A stretch of 64,000 nucleotides of DNA from Dyadobacter sp. Leaf189 (lineage in GTDB: Bacteria > Bacteroidota > Bacteroidia > Cytophagales > Spirosomataceae). Numbering within the stretch: the stretch's first letter is position 1; each line of letters starts with the position of its first letter. This document shows, one piece after another, positions 24,821-33,202 of the stretch. The notes beneath the pieces are model-generated. The model did not search any database. It saw only the letters and a list, made by a program, of their open reading frames with translations, and was not told the DNA's origin. A program made the position numbers and the translations under genes. The DNA lies in the NCBI RefSeq assembly GCF_001424405.1, contig NZ_LMPS01000001.1, positions 679,999 to 743,998 on the forward strand, in the 5' to 3' direction.

Positions 24821-25610
24821 ATTCTATCAAATGTGCTTCTACGTGCAGTGACTGTAATGTCGCATTGCCGTACTGGGTAACCATCGCTACATCCGCGGCG
24901 TCGCGACCGTGGGCAATTTCAATGCGATAGCCTTCGGTTTTCTCCTGAACAGCGTCAAACGTATACCATTCTCCCCCTATAAATACCTCAAACCACGCAT
25001 GCAGGTCCATTACTTTGAGCCTGTCGAGATACCCTACTGTCATTCTTGTAGGAATGCAAAGGTTTCTGCAAAGGGCGATGGCTAGGTGCGTAAAGTCACG
25101 GCACACCCCTATACGATTGCGGGCCAGATCCAGCGCTGTTGTACTCGCATCTGTCACACCGTACTGGTAAGTAATGTTATTATGAATCCACGTCCGGATC
25201 GCCTCTACCTGCTCATATCCCGGTGTCCGGTTGCCGGCAATTTCCATCGCCAGCATGTTGATTTCATGTAAGTCCGACTGACAATACCTGCTTGGCAGGA
25301 TATAATGCATCACATCATCAGGCAGGTCGCCTACAAGCACGTAGCCGGGAGGCGGACTGGGGATTGGTTTCGTGGCATTTACCTGAGCCTGTACTTCGGT
25401 AGTGATTACTACGCGGCCGACAGGCAGAATGGTTCTTTGGCAAGGATTGCCGTAAATATCAATGTATTCTGAAAAAGGTACCGCGGGTTCGATATTAAAG
25501 CCTTCCTGGATAATAGATTGACCTTCCTGACGACGAGGCCGGAGCATCGTGGTCACGGTAGTGGGAGCGTATACATCGTACGTGAATACGCTTCTTCCCT
25601 GCATTTTCAT
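24819..25610 (-). CDS. Transglutaminase-like cysteine protease-fold protein
   Basis: 263-residue protein with a transglutaminase-core domain. The catalytic triad is visible as Cys170 in GVCRDFTHLAIAL, His204 in DLHAWFEVF and Asp219 in WYTFDA. An N-terminal beta-rich domain (about 1-95) precedes it. No signal peptide is present, so it acts in the cytoplasm. This subfamily is the one usually found with alpha-E proteins, circularly permuted ATP-grasp proteins and Anbu proteasome homologues. Alpha-E and Anbu genes are indeed nearby (31.2-33.1 kb), but on the other strand and about 6 kb away. It probably cleaves or ligates peptide-like bonds; no substrate is known. Confidence 0.88.
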   Translation of the reverse strand: MKMQGRSVFTYDVYAPTTVTTMLRPRRQEGQSIIQEGFNIEPAVPFSEYIDIYGNPCQRTILPVGRVVITTEVQAQVNATKPIPSPPPGYVLVGDLPDDVMHYILPSRYCQSDLHEINMLAMEIAGNRTPGYEQVEAIRTWIHNNITYQYGVTDASTTALDLARNRIGVCRDFTHLAIALCRNLCIPTRMTVGYLDRLKVMDLHAWFEVFIGGEWYTFDAVQEKTEGYRIEIAHGRDAADVAMVTQYGNATLQSLHVEAHLIE

Positions 25611-25742
25611 GTGGCGCGGATTTATGTTTAGTAAATATAATGATAAGGTATGATGTATAAATCACGTGCCGTTTATCTTCTTGTAAACTCTATATGCGTT
25701 CTGAATTAAAACATGTTAATACACGTTTCTTAGCTGGAATGC

Positions 25743-25750
25743 TATTTTTG
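25743..25750 (+). promoter_or_regulatory. Candidate -7 element of the YceI gene
   Basis: TATTTTTG matches TAnnTTTG, 40 bp upstream of the ATG. No matching -33 TTTG is seen at the expected distance. Confidence 0.3.
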
Positions 25751-25790
25751 GTGTTCGTCGCAGTATGTAGTATTTAAATTTTCATTACCT

Positions 25791-26324
25791 ATGGCAGTTA
25801 CAAAATGGATCGTAGACCCCGCACATTCTGAGGTTCAGTTCAAAATCAAACACCTCGTTATTTCAACGATTACAGGCTCATTCAATAACTTCGAAGGCGG
25901 CGCTACTTCCGACCTTAGCAATTTCGAAGATGCAGAAATCCACTTCTCTCTCGATGTAAGCAGTATTGATACCAATATAGAAGCCCGCGACAAGCATTTA
26001 AGGTCAGCAGATTTCTTTGACGCTGAGCAATTCCCGCACATTACTTTTCAATCCAATTATTTTCATAAAGTCAAAGGTGACAACTACAAGCTTTCCGGTC
26101 TGCTTACCCTAAAAGGTATCACCAAACCCATTGAGCTGGACGCAGAATACGGCGGCTCCGAAAGAGATGCCGATGGAAATATTAGAATCGGGTTCGAAGT
26201 CGAAGGCAGGTTGAGCAGACAGGAATTTGGTCTGAATTACATGCAGCTGACCGATTCCGGCGGACTTGTGATTGGTGAAGACGTAAAACTCATCGCGAAT
26301 ATTCAGCTGGTTAAGCAATCCTGA
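25791..26324 (+). CDS. YceI-family lipid-binding protein
   Basis: 177-residue lipocalin-like beta-barrel of the YceI family, which binds isoprenoid or other amphiphilic molecules. Signature segments are WIVDPAHSEVQFKIKHLVISTITGSF at the N-terminus, DTNIEARDKHLRSADFFDAEQFPHITFQS, and LSGLLTLKGITKPIELDAEYGG. Unlike E. coli YceI it has no signal peptide, so this copy is cytoplasmic, as is common in Bacteroidota. It is a single-gene unit with its own terminator. The true ligand is not readable from sequence. Confidence 0.92.
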   Translation: MAVTKWIVDPAHSEVQFKIKHLVISTITGSFNNFEGGATSDLSNFEDAEIHFSLDVSSIDTNIEARDKHLRSADFFDAEQFPHITFQSNYFHKVKGDNYKLSGLLTLKGITKPIELDAEYGGSERDADGNIRIGFEVEGRLSRQEFGLNYMQLTDSGGLVIGEDVKLIANIQLVKQS

Positions 26325-26349
26325 TCTAATTCGCAGTTACAGCATACAT

Positions 26350-26376
26350 CCCGCCGGCTCAGCTGACGGGTTTTTT
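26350..26376 (+). terminator. Intrinsic terminator after YceI gene
   Basis: CCCG...CGGG outer stem continues, after one mismatch, into an inner stem around a TCA loop. A T6 tract follows. Confidence 0.7.
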
Positions 26377-26410
26377 GTTGTATGAGGATATCAGAGGGGT
26401 GTTTTCCTTT

Positions 26411-26418
26411 TATATTTG
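26411..26418 (+). promoter_or_regulatory. Candidate -7 element of the ceramidase-like gene
   Basis: TATATTTG fits TAnnTTTG exactly and lies 30 bp before the ATG at 26449. It supports that start over the TTG at 26416, which would fall inside the element. Confidence 0.4.
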
Positions 26419-26448
26419 GTCGGTTTAAATCTTCAAAAATGCCCTTCC

Positions 26449-27801
26449 ATGAGATTTCTTAGGATTCTGCTGCGGATCATCGGTTCAATCGTTTTGATTT
26501 TGATATTGATCCTGGCGGTGCTTGTCACGACAATGGACAAAACGCCCTACAAGGAAATGCCTTATTACAGGCAATGGAAGGAAATAATAGGGAAGGTTGA
26601 ACCCATCAAACCGGATTCTCCCGGCGAATTGAAGGCAGGCTGGGCGAAAGTCAATATTACGCCCGCTTCTCCCACACCGACTGCCGGCTATGGTAACAGA
26701 AAAGGCCGTTTATACACTGCTGTTCACGACTCCGTATATGTACGCGCCATTGTAATTGATAATGGAAAAACAAAAGCGGCGATCGTCTCCGCTGACCTGC
26801 TTATCATTCCGCCGACGGTCACTAAAATCCTGCAAGCCAGGCTGACAGAAAAAGAGATTCCATTTGATCAGGTTTACTTCGGGGCTACGCATACTCATAA
26901 CAGTGTAGGCGGCTGGGGTACCGGCGTTTCTTCCTTGTTTTTCTCCGGAAAATACGATCCCGCTATTGTGGACCGGCTTGCAGATGCATTTTATACCGCC
27001 ATTACGCAAGCAAAAGCCAATGTGGAACCCGTTGCACTGACTTACCTCGAATCTGTGGACACACTGGATATCAGAAATCGCCTGGTAGGGGAGGAAGGCG
27101 GGGTGGATCCTGAAATCCGCTCAGCGGCGTTTGTGACCAAAACAGGCAAAAAAGCTATTCTGAGCTCTTTTGGCGCGCATTCCACGGTTTTAAATTCCAA
27201 AACGATCATCCTTTCCCGCGACTATCCCGGTATGTTGGTTGACTCGCTGGAAAACGGAAGATATAACTTCGCCATGTATATGGCAGGCGCAGTAGGCAGT
27301 ATGGCTCCGATCGAGAAAGGAACCGATGATTTTGATGAGGTTAAAAATCAGGCGTTTGGTGTACAGAATGCATTGTTATCACCAGCTACTTCGAAGGAAC
27401 CCAGCAAAGAAAATGTGATCCGCTCGTTAACCCTCCCTTTGCCACTCCGTGATCCTAGTCCGCGGTTAACAATGGGTTTGGTTTTAAGATCCTGGGCTTT
27501 TAAGAAAGCATTTGGTGAGTATCCGGTTTTTGTAAAAGCACTGCGCGTCGGCAATATGCTGATGGTGGGAATGCCCTGCGATTTTTCGGGTGAGCTGGTC
27601 GCGGAATTGGATGCATATGCGAAGTCAAAGGGGCTTAACCTGCTTGTTACCAGCTTTAATGGCGGTTATATTGGCTATATTACCCACGATAAGTACTTCG
27701 ATAGGGATTTGTATGAAACCAAAACAATGAGCTGGTACGGTCCATACAATGGAGCCTATTTGCAGGAAGTAATTAAAGATATTATTGATAAAATGTCTTA
27801 A
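26449..27801 (+). CDS. Neutral/alkaline ceramidase N-terminal-domain-like protein
   Basis: 450-residue exported or membrane-anchored protein. An N-terminal hydrophobic helix (about 5-25, IIGSIVLILILILAVLV) is followed by the ceramidase-like zinc hydrolase domain: 'LKAGWAKVNITPASPTPTAGYGNRKG', then 'ATHTHNSVGGWG' with metal-binding His residues, SSFGAHSTVLNSKTIILSRDYPGML, and GSMAPIEKG. This is the short Bacteroidota form, which has the N-terminal catalytic domain but lacks the C-terminal domain of true neutral ceramidases. Sphingolipids occur in Bacteroidota, so an amidohydrolase acting on lipid amides is plausible but unproven. It is followed after 11 bp by an oxidoreductase gene. Confidence 0.82.
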   Translation: MRFLRILLRIIGSIVLILILILAVLVTTMDKTPYKEMPYYRQWKEIIGKVEPIKPDSPGELKAGWAKVNITPASPTPTAGYGNRKGRLYTAVHDSVYVRAIVIDNGKTKAAIVSADLLIIPPTVTKILQARLTEKEIPFDQVYFGATHTHNSVGGWGTGVSSLFFSGKYDPAIVDRLADAFYTAITQAKANVEPVALTYLESVDTLDIRNRLVGEEGGVDPEIRSAAFVTKTGKKAILSSFGAHSTVLNSKTIILSRDYPGMLVDSLENGRYNFAMYMAGAVGSMAPIEKGTDDFDEVKNQAFGVQNALLSPATSKEPSKENVIRSLTLPLPLRDPSPRLTMGLVLRSWAFKKAFGEYPVFVKALRVGNMLMVGMPCDFSGELVAELDAYAKSKGLNLLVTSFNGGYIGYITHDKYFDRDLYETKTMSWYGPYNGAYLQEVIKDIIDKMS

Positions 27802-27812
27802 ACACCTTGACT

Positions 27813-28895
27813 ATGAAAGCATTTCTCCTGTTGATTTTAGGTATGATCAGCGTACAAACAATTGCACAATCGCCGGTGAAGCTGGCGGTAGCCGGCCTGA
27901 CGCACGGACACGTGGGCTGGGTTTTCAACAGAGCTAATAAAACCGATATTGAGCTGGTCGGCATTTATGAAACAAATCCGGAGCTGGTGAAGGAGTTTTC
28001 TGAGCGATATAAACTCGATAAGAAGCTCTTCTACTCCGACCTCAACAAAATGCTGGATGAAACAAAGCCACAGGCAGTATCTGCATTCGGGGCGATCAGT
28101 GAGCATATGATGGTTGTCAAAGCCTGTGCGCCGAGGAAGATCCACGTGATGGTTGAAAAACCCCTGGCTACTACATTTGCCGACGCCAAAGAAATCCAGC
28201 GGCTCGCAGAGAAGAACAACATTCAGGTGCTGACCAATTTTGAAACTTCCTGGTATGCAAGCAATCAATATGTGAAAGAGCTGGTGGAACAAGGCAAGCT
28301 GGGCGAGATCAGGAAGGTAATGGTCAACGACGGGCACCAAGGACCGAAAGAAATCGGGGTAAGCAAAGAGTTTTTAGAGATACTCACTGATCCTGCGAAA
28401 AACGGCGCGGGGGCGTTGGTGGACTTCGGCTGCTATGGCGCCAACCTGATGACCTGGCTCCTGAAAGGCCAGCGACCTGTTTCTGTTACCGCCGTAACTC
28501 ACCAGAACAAGCCCGAGATTTACAAGAATGTTGACGATGAAGCCTCTATTATCCTGCAATATCCCAAGGCGCAGTGCATTATTCAGGGTTCGTGGAACTG
28601 GTCGTTTGCGCGCAAAGACATGGAAGTTTTTGGAAATAAAGGCTATGCAGTGGCTGTAAATCCGACGGTAGTGCGGCAGCGTTTACAGGAAAAGACGCCG
28701 GAAGAAACAATCAAGCTCGATCCGCGCCCAGCTCCTTTTACAGACCCGTTTTCTGTGCTGGCAGATGTAGTAACCGGCAAACTCACATTGGAACAAAATG
28801 ATATGTACGGATTGCCAGTGAATGTGACAGTGGTTGAGATTCTTGAAACAGCCAAAGAAGCTGCCAAGACAGGAAAAACTATATTTTTGAAATAA
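27813..28895 (+). CDS. Gfo/Idh/MocA-family oxidoreductase, exported
   Basis: 360-residue NAD(P)-dependent sugar or cyclitol dehydrogenase-like protein. A short signal peptide (about 1-20, ending TIAQ) precedes the Rossmann domain, with VAGLTHGHVGWVFN and the catalytic EKP motif in VMVEKPLATTFADA, then a C-terminal alpha/beta domain with GALVDFGCYGANLMTWLL. Export of this family is common in Bacteroidota, with the cofactor bound before Tat-type transport in relatives. Here the signal lacks a twin-arginine, so the route is unclear. The ATG at 27813 is preferred over the TTG at 27807. It sits between the ceramidase-like and thioesterase genes, probably in one operon. Confidence 0.88.
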   Translation: MKAFLLLILGMISVQTIAQSPVKLAVAGLTHGHVGWVFNRANKTDIELVGIYETNPELVKEFSERYKLDKKLFYSDLNKMLDETKPQAVSAFGAISEHMMVVKACAPRKIHVMVEKPLATTFADAKEIQRLAEKNNIQVLTNFETSWYASNQYVKELVEQGKLGEIRKVMVNDGHQGPKEIGVSKEFLEILTDPAKNGAGALVDFGCYGANLMTWLLKGQRPVSVTAVTHQNKPEIYKNVDDEASIILQYPKAQCIIQGSWNWSFARKDMEVFGNKGYAVAVNPTVVRQRLQEKTPEETIKLDPRPAPFTDPFSVLADVVTGKLTLEQNDMYGLPVNVTVVEILETAKEAAKTGKTIFLK

Positions 28896-28906
28896 GCAGA
28901 TTATAT

Positions 28907-29464
28907 ATGGAACCGCGCTCGGTGAGATTCTCACAAACCACTCTGACAGAATTGATGATCCCGTCCTATGCCAATTTTGGCGGTAAGATCCACGGCGGGA
29001 TCCTGTTATCGCTCATCGACAAAGTGGCGTACGCATGCGCATCCCGGCATGCGGGTACCTATTGTGTGACAGTGTCGGTAGACGGAGTTGACTTTTTGCC
29101 GACGGTTGAAGTGGGCGATCTTGTGTCGCTACACGCGTCTGTCAATTACGTGGGACGGACTTCGCTGGTGATCGGCATTCGCGTCATTGCTGAGAATGTG
29201 AGGAACCGTACGGTCAGGCACACCAATACCTCGTATGTGACGATGGTGGCCAAAGGGGAGGATGATAAACCAACTCCCGTTCCCGAGCTGCTTTTGGAAA
29301 ATGAAGAAGATGCACGGCGCTTTCTGGAAGCAATCAAGCGTAAAGAGCTTCGCGGGATTTACCGGGATGCATTGGATAATGCAAAAACCCGGCTAGATGT
29401 CCAGAATAATATGGATCAACTAGCCGGGCATCGTTGCGTGGTGGGCTGGAAAGTCAAAAAGTAA
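28907..29464 (+). CDS. Acyl-CoA thioesterase (hotdog fold)
   Basis: 185-residue hotdog-fold thioesterase of the YciA/BACH group, hydrolysing acyl-CoA. The core pattern is TELMIPSYANFGGKIHGGILLSLIDKVAYACASRHAG (catalytic Asp in IDKVAY), followed by VTVSVDGVDFLPTVEVGDLVSL and the basic segment RTSLVIGIRVIAENVRN. An extra ~45-residue charged C-terminal region (about 140-185) goes beyond the core fold. It starts 11 bp after the oxidoreductase gene and its stop abuts the stop of the converging HerA-like gene. Confidence 0.9.
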   Translation: MEPRSVRFSQTTLTELMIPSYANFGGKIHGGILLSLIDKVAYACASRHAGTYCVTVSVDGVDFLPTVEVGDLVSLHASVNYVGRTSLVIGIRVIAENVRNRTVRHTNTSYVTMVAKGEDDKPTPVPELLLENEEDARRFLEAIKRKELRGIYRDALDNAKTRLDVQNNMDQLAGHRCVVGWKVKK

Positions 29465-29465
29465 T

Positions 29466-31025
29466 TTAGAACCCGAAAAATCCGCCGCTTTTCTTCGTGG
29501 TACGTGACCGAGTCGTTTTACCAAATAACATTCCAAAAACGCCTCTGACAACCTCCCGGCCGATTTGCTTTGCCAAAGGAGAATTCAGTGCTTCAGAAAG
29601 CATTCCTTTTTCCTCTTTCTGTTTTTTGACCTCGGTTACTTCCTGTTTGGTCTCTTCTTCTGCTTTGGCGTGTGCTTCCATCCGCTTTGTCAGCATTTCG
29701 TAAGCACTTTCCGGATCAACAGGATCTTTGTATTTCTGGTAAAGACTCGATTGCTGCACGTGCTGGTCATAATCCGCCTGTACCATTGGCCCCATTACCG
29801 AAGTGGGCGGAAGCAGGTGCGTTGCAGCTACCTCGGTCGGGATACCTTTTTCATTCAAAACCGTGATCAATGCCTGTCCGATCCCAAGCGTTGTGAGTAC
29901 CTGGTCAATCTCATAAAAGCTTGACTTGGGATATGTTTTTACGGTTTGTTTCAATGCGTCTGCATCCTGCGGCGTGAATGCGCGCAGTACGTGCTGAACA
30001 CGGTTACCAAGCTGGGATAATACCGAAACCGGAACATCCTGCGCCATTTGCGTACAAAAGAATACACCCACCCCTTTGGAGCGTATCAGCCTGATCACCT
30101 GCTCTATCTGGTCGAGAAATGCCTTTGGTGCATCTTTGAACAGCAAATGCGCTTCGTCGAGGAAAAACACGAGCTTCGGTTTGTCGAGGTCTCCTGCTTC
30201 CGGCAGCTTCTGGTAAAGTTCAGCCAGAAGGCTCAGCATGAATGTGGAGAATAATGCCGGCTTATCCTGCACGTCCGAGATATTAAGCAGGCTGATAATG
30301 CCCTGTCCGTCTACGCGATCAATGAGGTCGCTGATATCAAATGATCTTTCACCAAAAATACTGCCAACTCCCTGCTGCTCCAGTGCAACGATCTTACGGA
30401 GAATAGTGCCGGCAGTAGAGCTGGAAATGCTTCCATAGTCACCTTTGATCTCCGCTGCACCCGGCCCTTCCGATAAATAATTGAGGACTTTCTTTAAATC
30501 ATTCAAATCGACCATTGGGAGATCCTTATCGTCGGCATATTTGAAAAGGATAGCCAGCACGCCGGATTGCGTATCGTTCAGTTCGAATATTTTGGATAAT
30601 AAAATTGGCCCGAATTCGAGAATGGTAGCTCGCATTTGTGCGCCTTTTTTACCACTCAGGGAATATAGTTCAACCGGATAACCTTTTGGCGTAAACACAT
30701 TGCCGAGGACTTGCGAACGTTCTTCAAGTGCTGCATTGGACTTTCCCGGCTGTGCTATTCCTGAAAGATCACCTTTGATATCCGACATAAAAACGGGTAC
30801 GCCTGCTGCTGAGAGCTGTTCGGCGAAGACCTGTAATGTGCGTGTTTTACCGGATCCGGTAGCTCCTGCAACCAGCCCGTGGCGGTTCATCATACGCAGC
30901 GGGAGACTTACCCGGGCCTCACTGATGATCTCACCGTCCAGAATGGCAGAGCCCAGGTGGATAACAGGTTTGTCAGTCTGGTATGATTTCTGGATTGCAG
31001 CAGTTAACTGTTCTTTTTTCGACAC
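29466..31025 (-). CDS. HerA-like ATPase (DUF853 family, YjgR-like)
   Basis: 519-residue P-loop ATPase of the HerA/FtsK superfamily. Walker A is GATGSGKT (54-61), Walker B is LVFFLDEAHLLF, and a later Arg-rich motif occurs in IRLIRSKGVGVFFCTQMAQDVP. The C-terminal ~110 residues are a coiled-coil-prone, Lys/Glu-rich linker followed by a Gly/Arg-rich tail (TTRSRTTKKSGGFFGF). This is the stand-alone DUF853 type, widespread in bacteria, of uncertain role; no NurA, SIR2 or DUF4297 partner gene accompanies it, so a phage-defence role is not supported here. The start is a GTG, with GGAG 7 bp upstream. Confidence 0.9.
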   Translation of the reverse strand: MSKKEQLTAAIQKSYQTDKPVIHLGSAILDGEIISEARVSLPLRMMNRHGLVAGATGSGKTRTLQVFAEQLSAAGVPVFMSDIKGDLSGIAQPGKSNAALEERSQVLGNVFTPKGYPVELYSLSGKKGAQMRATILEFGPILLSKIFELNDTQSGVLAILFKYADDKDLPMVDLNDLKKVLNYLSEGPGAAEIKGDYGSISSSTAGTILRKIVALEQQGVGSIFGERSFDISDLIDRVDGQGIISLLNISDVQDKPALFSTFMLSLLAELYQKLPEAGDLDKPKLVFFLDEAHLLFKDAPKAFLDQIEQVIRLIRSKGVGVFFCTQMAQDVPVSVLSQLGNRVQHVLRAFTPQDADALKQTVKTYPKSSFYEIDQVLTTLGIGQALITVLNEKGIPTEVAATHLLPPTSVMGPMVQADYDQHVQQSSLYQKYKDPVDPESAYEMLTKRMEAHAKAEEETKQEVTEVKKQKEEKGMLSEALNSPLAKQIGREVVRGVFGMLFGKTTRSRTTKKSGGFFGF

Positions 31026-31155
31026 GTTTACTCCGGTTTTAGGTTATGATATGATATTTTACAAAATTTAAATGTTTCGGGAATATTCCAAGTCAGTGCT
31101 TGCATTTTTACAAAATGAGAATCTTTCGTGATACTTTATTACTTTTCGCATAATC

Positions 31156-31187
31156 TTGTATATGCAAAATTTTATTAGGTATTTTGG
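31156..31187 (+). promoter_or_regulatory. Candidate promoter of the alpha-E gene
   Basis: TTG (31156-31158) and TATTTTGG (31180-31187, one position off TAnnTTTG), about 21 bp apart. It lies 57 bp upstream of the alpha-E ATG, in the gap before the divergent HerA-like gene. Confidence 0.3.
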
Positions 31188-31243
31188 TAGAACTGCTTAA
31201 CGAATATTCTGATTATCAATTTTAGAGACAATACTTACCGTTT

Positions 31244-32272
31244 ATGCTAAGCCGAGTTGCGAATTCAATTTACTGGATGAACCGTTATATGGAGCGGGTT
31301 GAAAATTATGCACGCTTTGTAGGAGTTAACTTCAATCTTGCCCTGGATTTGCCGCCCGATGTAGATGAACAATGGGAGCCGCTCCTGATCGCAACTGCCG
31401 ACCATTACCTTTTTTATAAATACTACGATAAGCCTACGAAAGAGGATGTAATCCACTTCATGACTTTCGACAAGCGCAATCCCAACTCCATTATCAGCTG
31501 TCTGTACGAAGCCCGCGAGAATGCACGTACGATCCGCGAGACGATATCAAAGGAAATGTGGGAGAGTATCAATACATTTTACCTGTCTATCCGTGAAACA
31601 TCGCCGGACCATTTCCGGAATATGGACCATATGCAATCCTATTTCACGGATATCCGCAAAAGCTGCCAGCTGTTCCACGGCGTGGTGGATACTTCCATTA
31701 CGCGGAATGAGGCCTGGCATTTTGGCCGGCTTGGCCGTCACATTGAGCGCGGCGACAAATGCTCGCGGTTTCTGGATGTGAAGTACTTTACCCTGCAGCA
31801 GGACTCCGGAACTTCGGGTTCCACACTCGACCTGATGCTCTGGACTGCGGTGCTGAAATCGGTAAGTGCTTACAATATGTACCGTCAGACGCACCGTGCG
31901 CTTACTTCCATGAACATTGTAGCTTTTCTGATCCTTGATAAGCTATTTCCCCGGTCTATCGCCTACTGCGTGCGCCAGGCGGAGCTTTCGCTTTATGCGA
32001 TTGCGGGCTCCATTCCGGAAAGAGGCCACACCAATCCCGCTGAGCGTGCATTAAGTAAAATCCGCGCAGAGCTGGAATTCACAGATGTGGAGGAGATTTT
32101 CAAAACCGGCCTGCACGAGTACCTGGATACATTTCAGACCAAAAATAACGAGATCGACAGCGCTATTTTTGATATGTATTTCGGACTGGATAAGGGGCAG
32201 TCACAAAGTCAGTCACAAAGCCAAACGATGGGCCAGAGCTTCGGTCAATTTAAAACCCAGTGGATGAACTGA
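31244..32272 (+). CDS. Alpha-E domain-containing protein
   Basis: 342-residue, almost wholly helical protein of the alpha-E family. The family opening MLSRVANSIYWMNRYMERVENYARF is complete, and the His/Arg-rich WHFGRLGRHIERGDKCSRFLDVKYF follows in the middle. The last ~25 residues are a Gln/Ser low-complexity tail (GQSQSQSQSQ), with a matching CA-rich DNA repeat at 32203-32225. Alpha-E proteins occur with circularly permuted ATP-grasp proteins and transglutaminases in predicted peptide-ligase gene sets. Here the partner ATP-grasp gene is absent from the window, and the Anbu gene follows 56 bp downstream. Confidence 0.92.
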   Translation: MLSRVANSIYWMNRYMERVENYARFVGVNFNLALDLPPDVDEQWEPLLIATADHYLFYKYYDKPTKEDVIHFMTFDKRNPNSIISCLYEARENARTIRETISKEMWESINTFYLSIRETSPDHFRNMDHMQSYFTDIRKSCQLFHGVVDTSITRNEAWHFGRLGRHIERGDKCSRFLDVKYFTLQQDSGTSGSTLDLMLWTAVLKSVSAYNMYRQTHRALTSMNIVAFLILDKLFPRSIAYCVRQAELSLYAIAGSIPERGHTNPAERALSKIRAELEFTDVEEIFKTGLHEYLDTFQTKNNEIDSAIFDMYFGLDKGQSQSQSQSQTMGQSFGQFKTQWMN

Positions 32273-32328
32273 GTGCAAAACTTTCATAACTTAGCGACCC
32301 ACTTTTTATCAGAGAGAGCCGCAAAGAC

Positions 32329-33069
32329 ATGACATATTGCCTTGGTATCAAAGTAGCATCCGGCCTGGTCGCCATTGCTGATACGCGCCTTACATCCGGA
32401 ACGGAGGTTTCCACCAACAAGAAAGTTTCCGTTTACCAATCCAGCAAGCATTCGATATTCGTGATGACATCGGGCCTTCGGTCTGTCCGTGACAAAGCGA
32501 TCACCTATTTCAAGGAAGTGCTGGAAGAACGTGACTCTTCGTTCAACAAGCTCTACAAGGCGGTAAATGCATTGGGGGAGCAGGTCAGGCGCGTTGCAGA
32601 CGAGGACCGGTCGGCTCTGAATGCAGCTGGGCTATCTTTTAATCTCTTCGCCATTATCGGCGGCCAGCTCGAAAATGACTCCGAGCATAAACTTTTTCTC
32701 CTGTATCCCGAAGGCAATTGGGTGGAAGTGGGCGATGGTTCTCCTTTTATTATTATCGGAAATTCGGGTTATGGAAAGCCACTGTTGTACCGCAGTCTGA
32801 AATTCGATTCGAGCATGCACGATGCATTGAAAATCGGGTTTCTATCTTTTGATTCAACGCGGGTCAGCTCCAACGACGTAGATTATCCCATTGATGTGGT
32901 AATGTATACAAAAGACTCTTTTGAGATTGTTGAGCATCGTTTTGAGAAGGACGATCTGGATTATGTGGGCAAACAATGGAGTGCATTGCTAAGCAATTCG
33001 GTACAAAAGCTGCCGCTGCAATGGATGGATCCGGTCTTTACAAAAATGGGAGAAGTGGCAAAGAACTGA
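32329..33069 (+). CDS. Anbu-type proteasome beta-subunit homologue (putative peptidase)
   Basis: 246-residue Ntn-hydrolase of the Anbu (ancestral beta subunit) family. The N-terminus MTYCLGI would expose Thr1 as nucleophile after Met removal, with no propeptide. Asp17 falls in VAIADTR and a Lys in NKKVSVY follows, as in the Thr/Asp/Lys set of proteasomes. Other family marks are MTSGLRSVRDKAITYFKE and IGNSGYGKPLLYRSL. Known Anbu proteins assemble into open helical or ring-like forms and occur with alpha-E, transglutaminase and ATP-grasp genes. Peptidase activity is weak or undemonstrated in studied members. It stands 56 bp after the alpha-E gene, probably in one operon. Confidence 0.9.
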   Translation: MTYCLGIKVASGLVAIADTRLTSGTEVSTNKKVSVYQSSKHSIFVMTSGLRSVRDKAITYFKEVLEERDSSFNKLYKAVNALGEQVRRVADEDRSALNAAGLSFNLFAIIGGQLENDSEHKLFLLYPEGNWVEVGDGSPFIIIGNSGYGKPLLYRSLKFDSSMHDALKIGFLSFDSTRVSSNDVDYPIDVVMYTKDSFEIVEHRFEKDDLDYVGKQWSALLSNSVQKLPLQWMDPVFTKMGEVAKN

Positions 33070-33202
33070 CGCAAATGGAAGCGATTTTTACGGGTATACG
33101 TCAGCATCCGGAAACTCAGACACGCTATTAGTTGTAGAAAAATCTAAGGGCTGAGAGGGAAATTTAGTATTTTTACAGCAAACAAAAGAGATACACCAGA
33201 AC

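Noticed and set aside
29466..31025. HerA-based phage-defence system
   Set aside because: It is the stand-alone DUF853 type, and no nuclease, SIR2 or DUF4297 partner is next to it.
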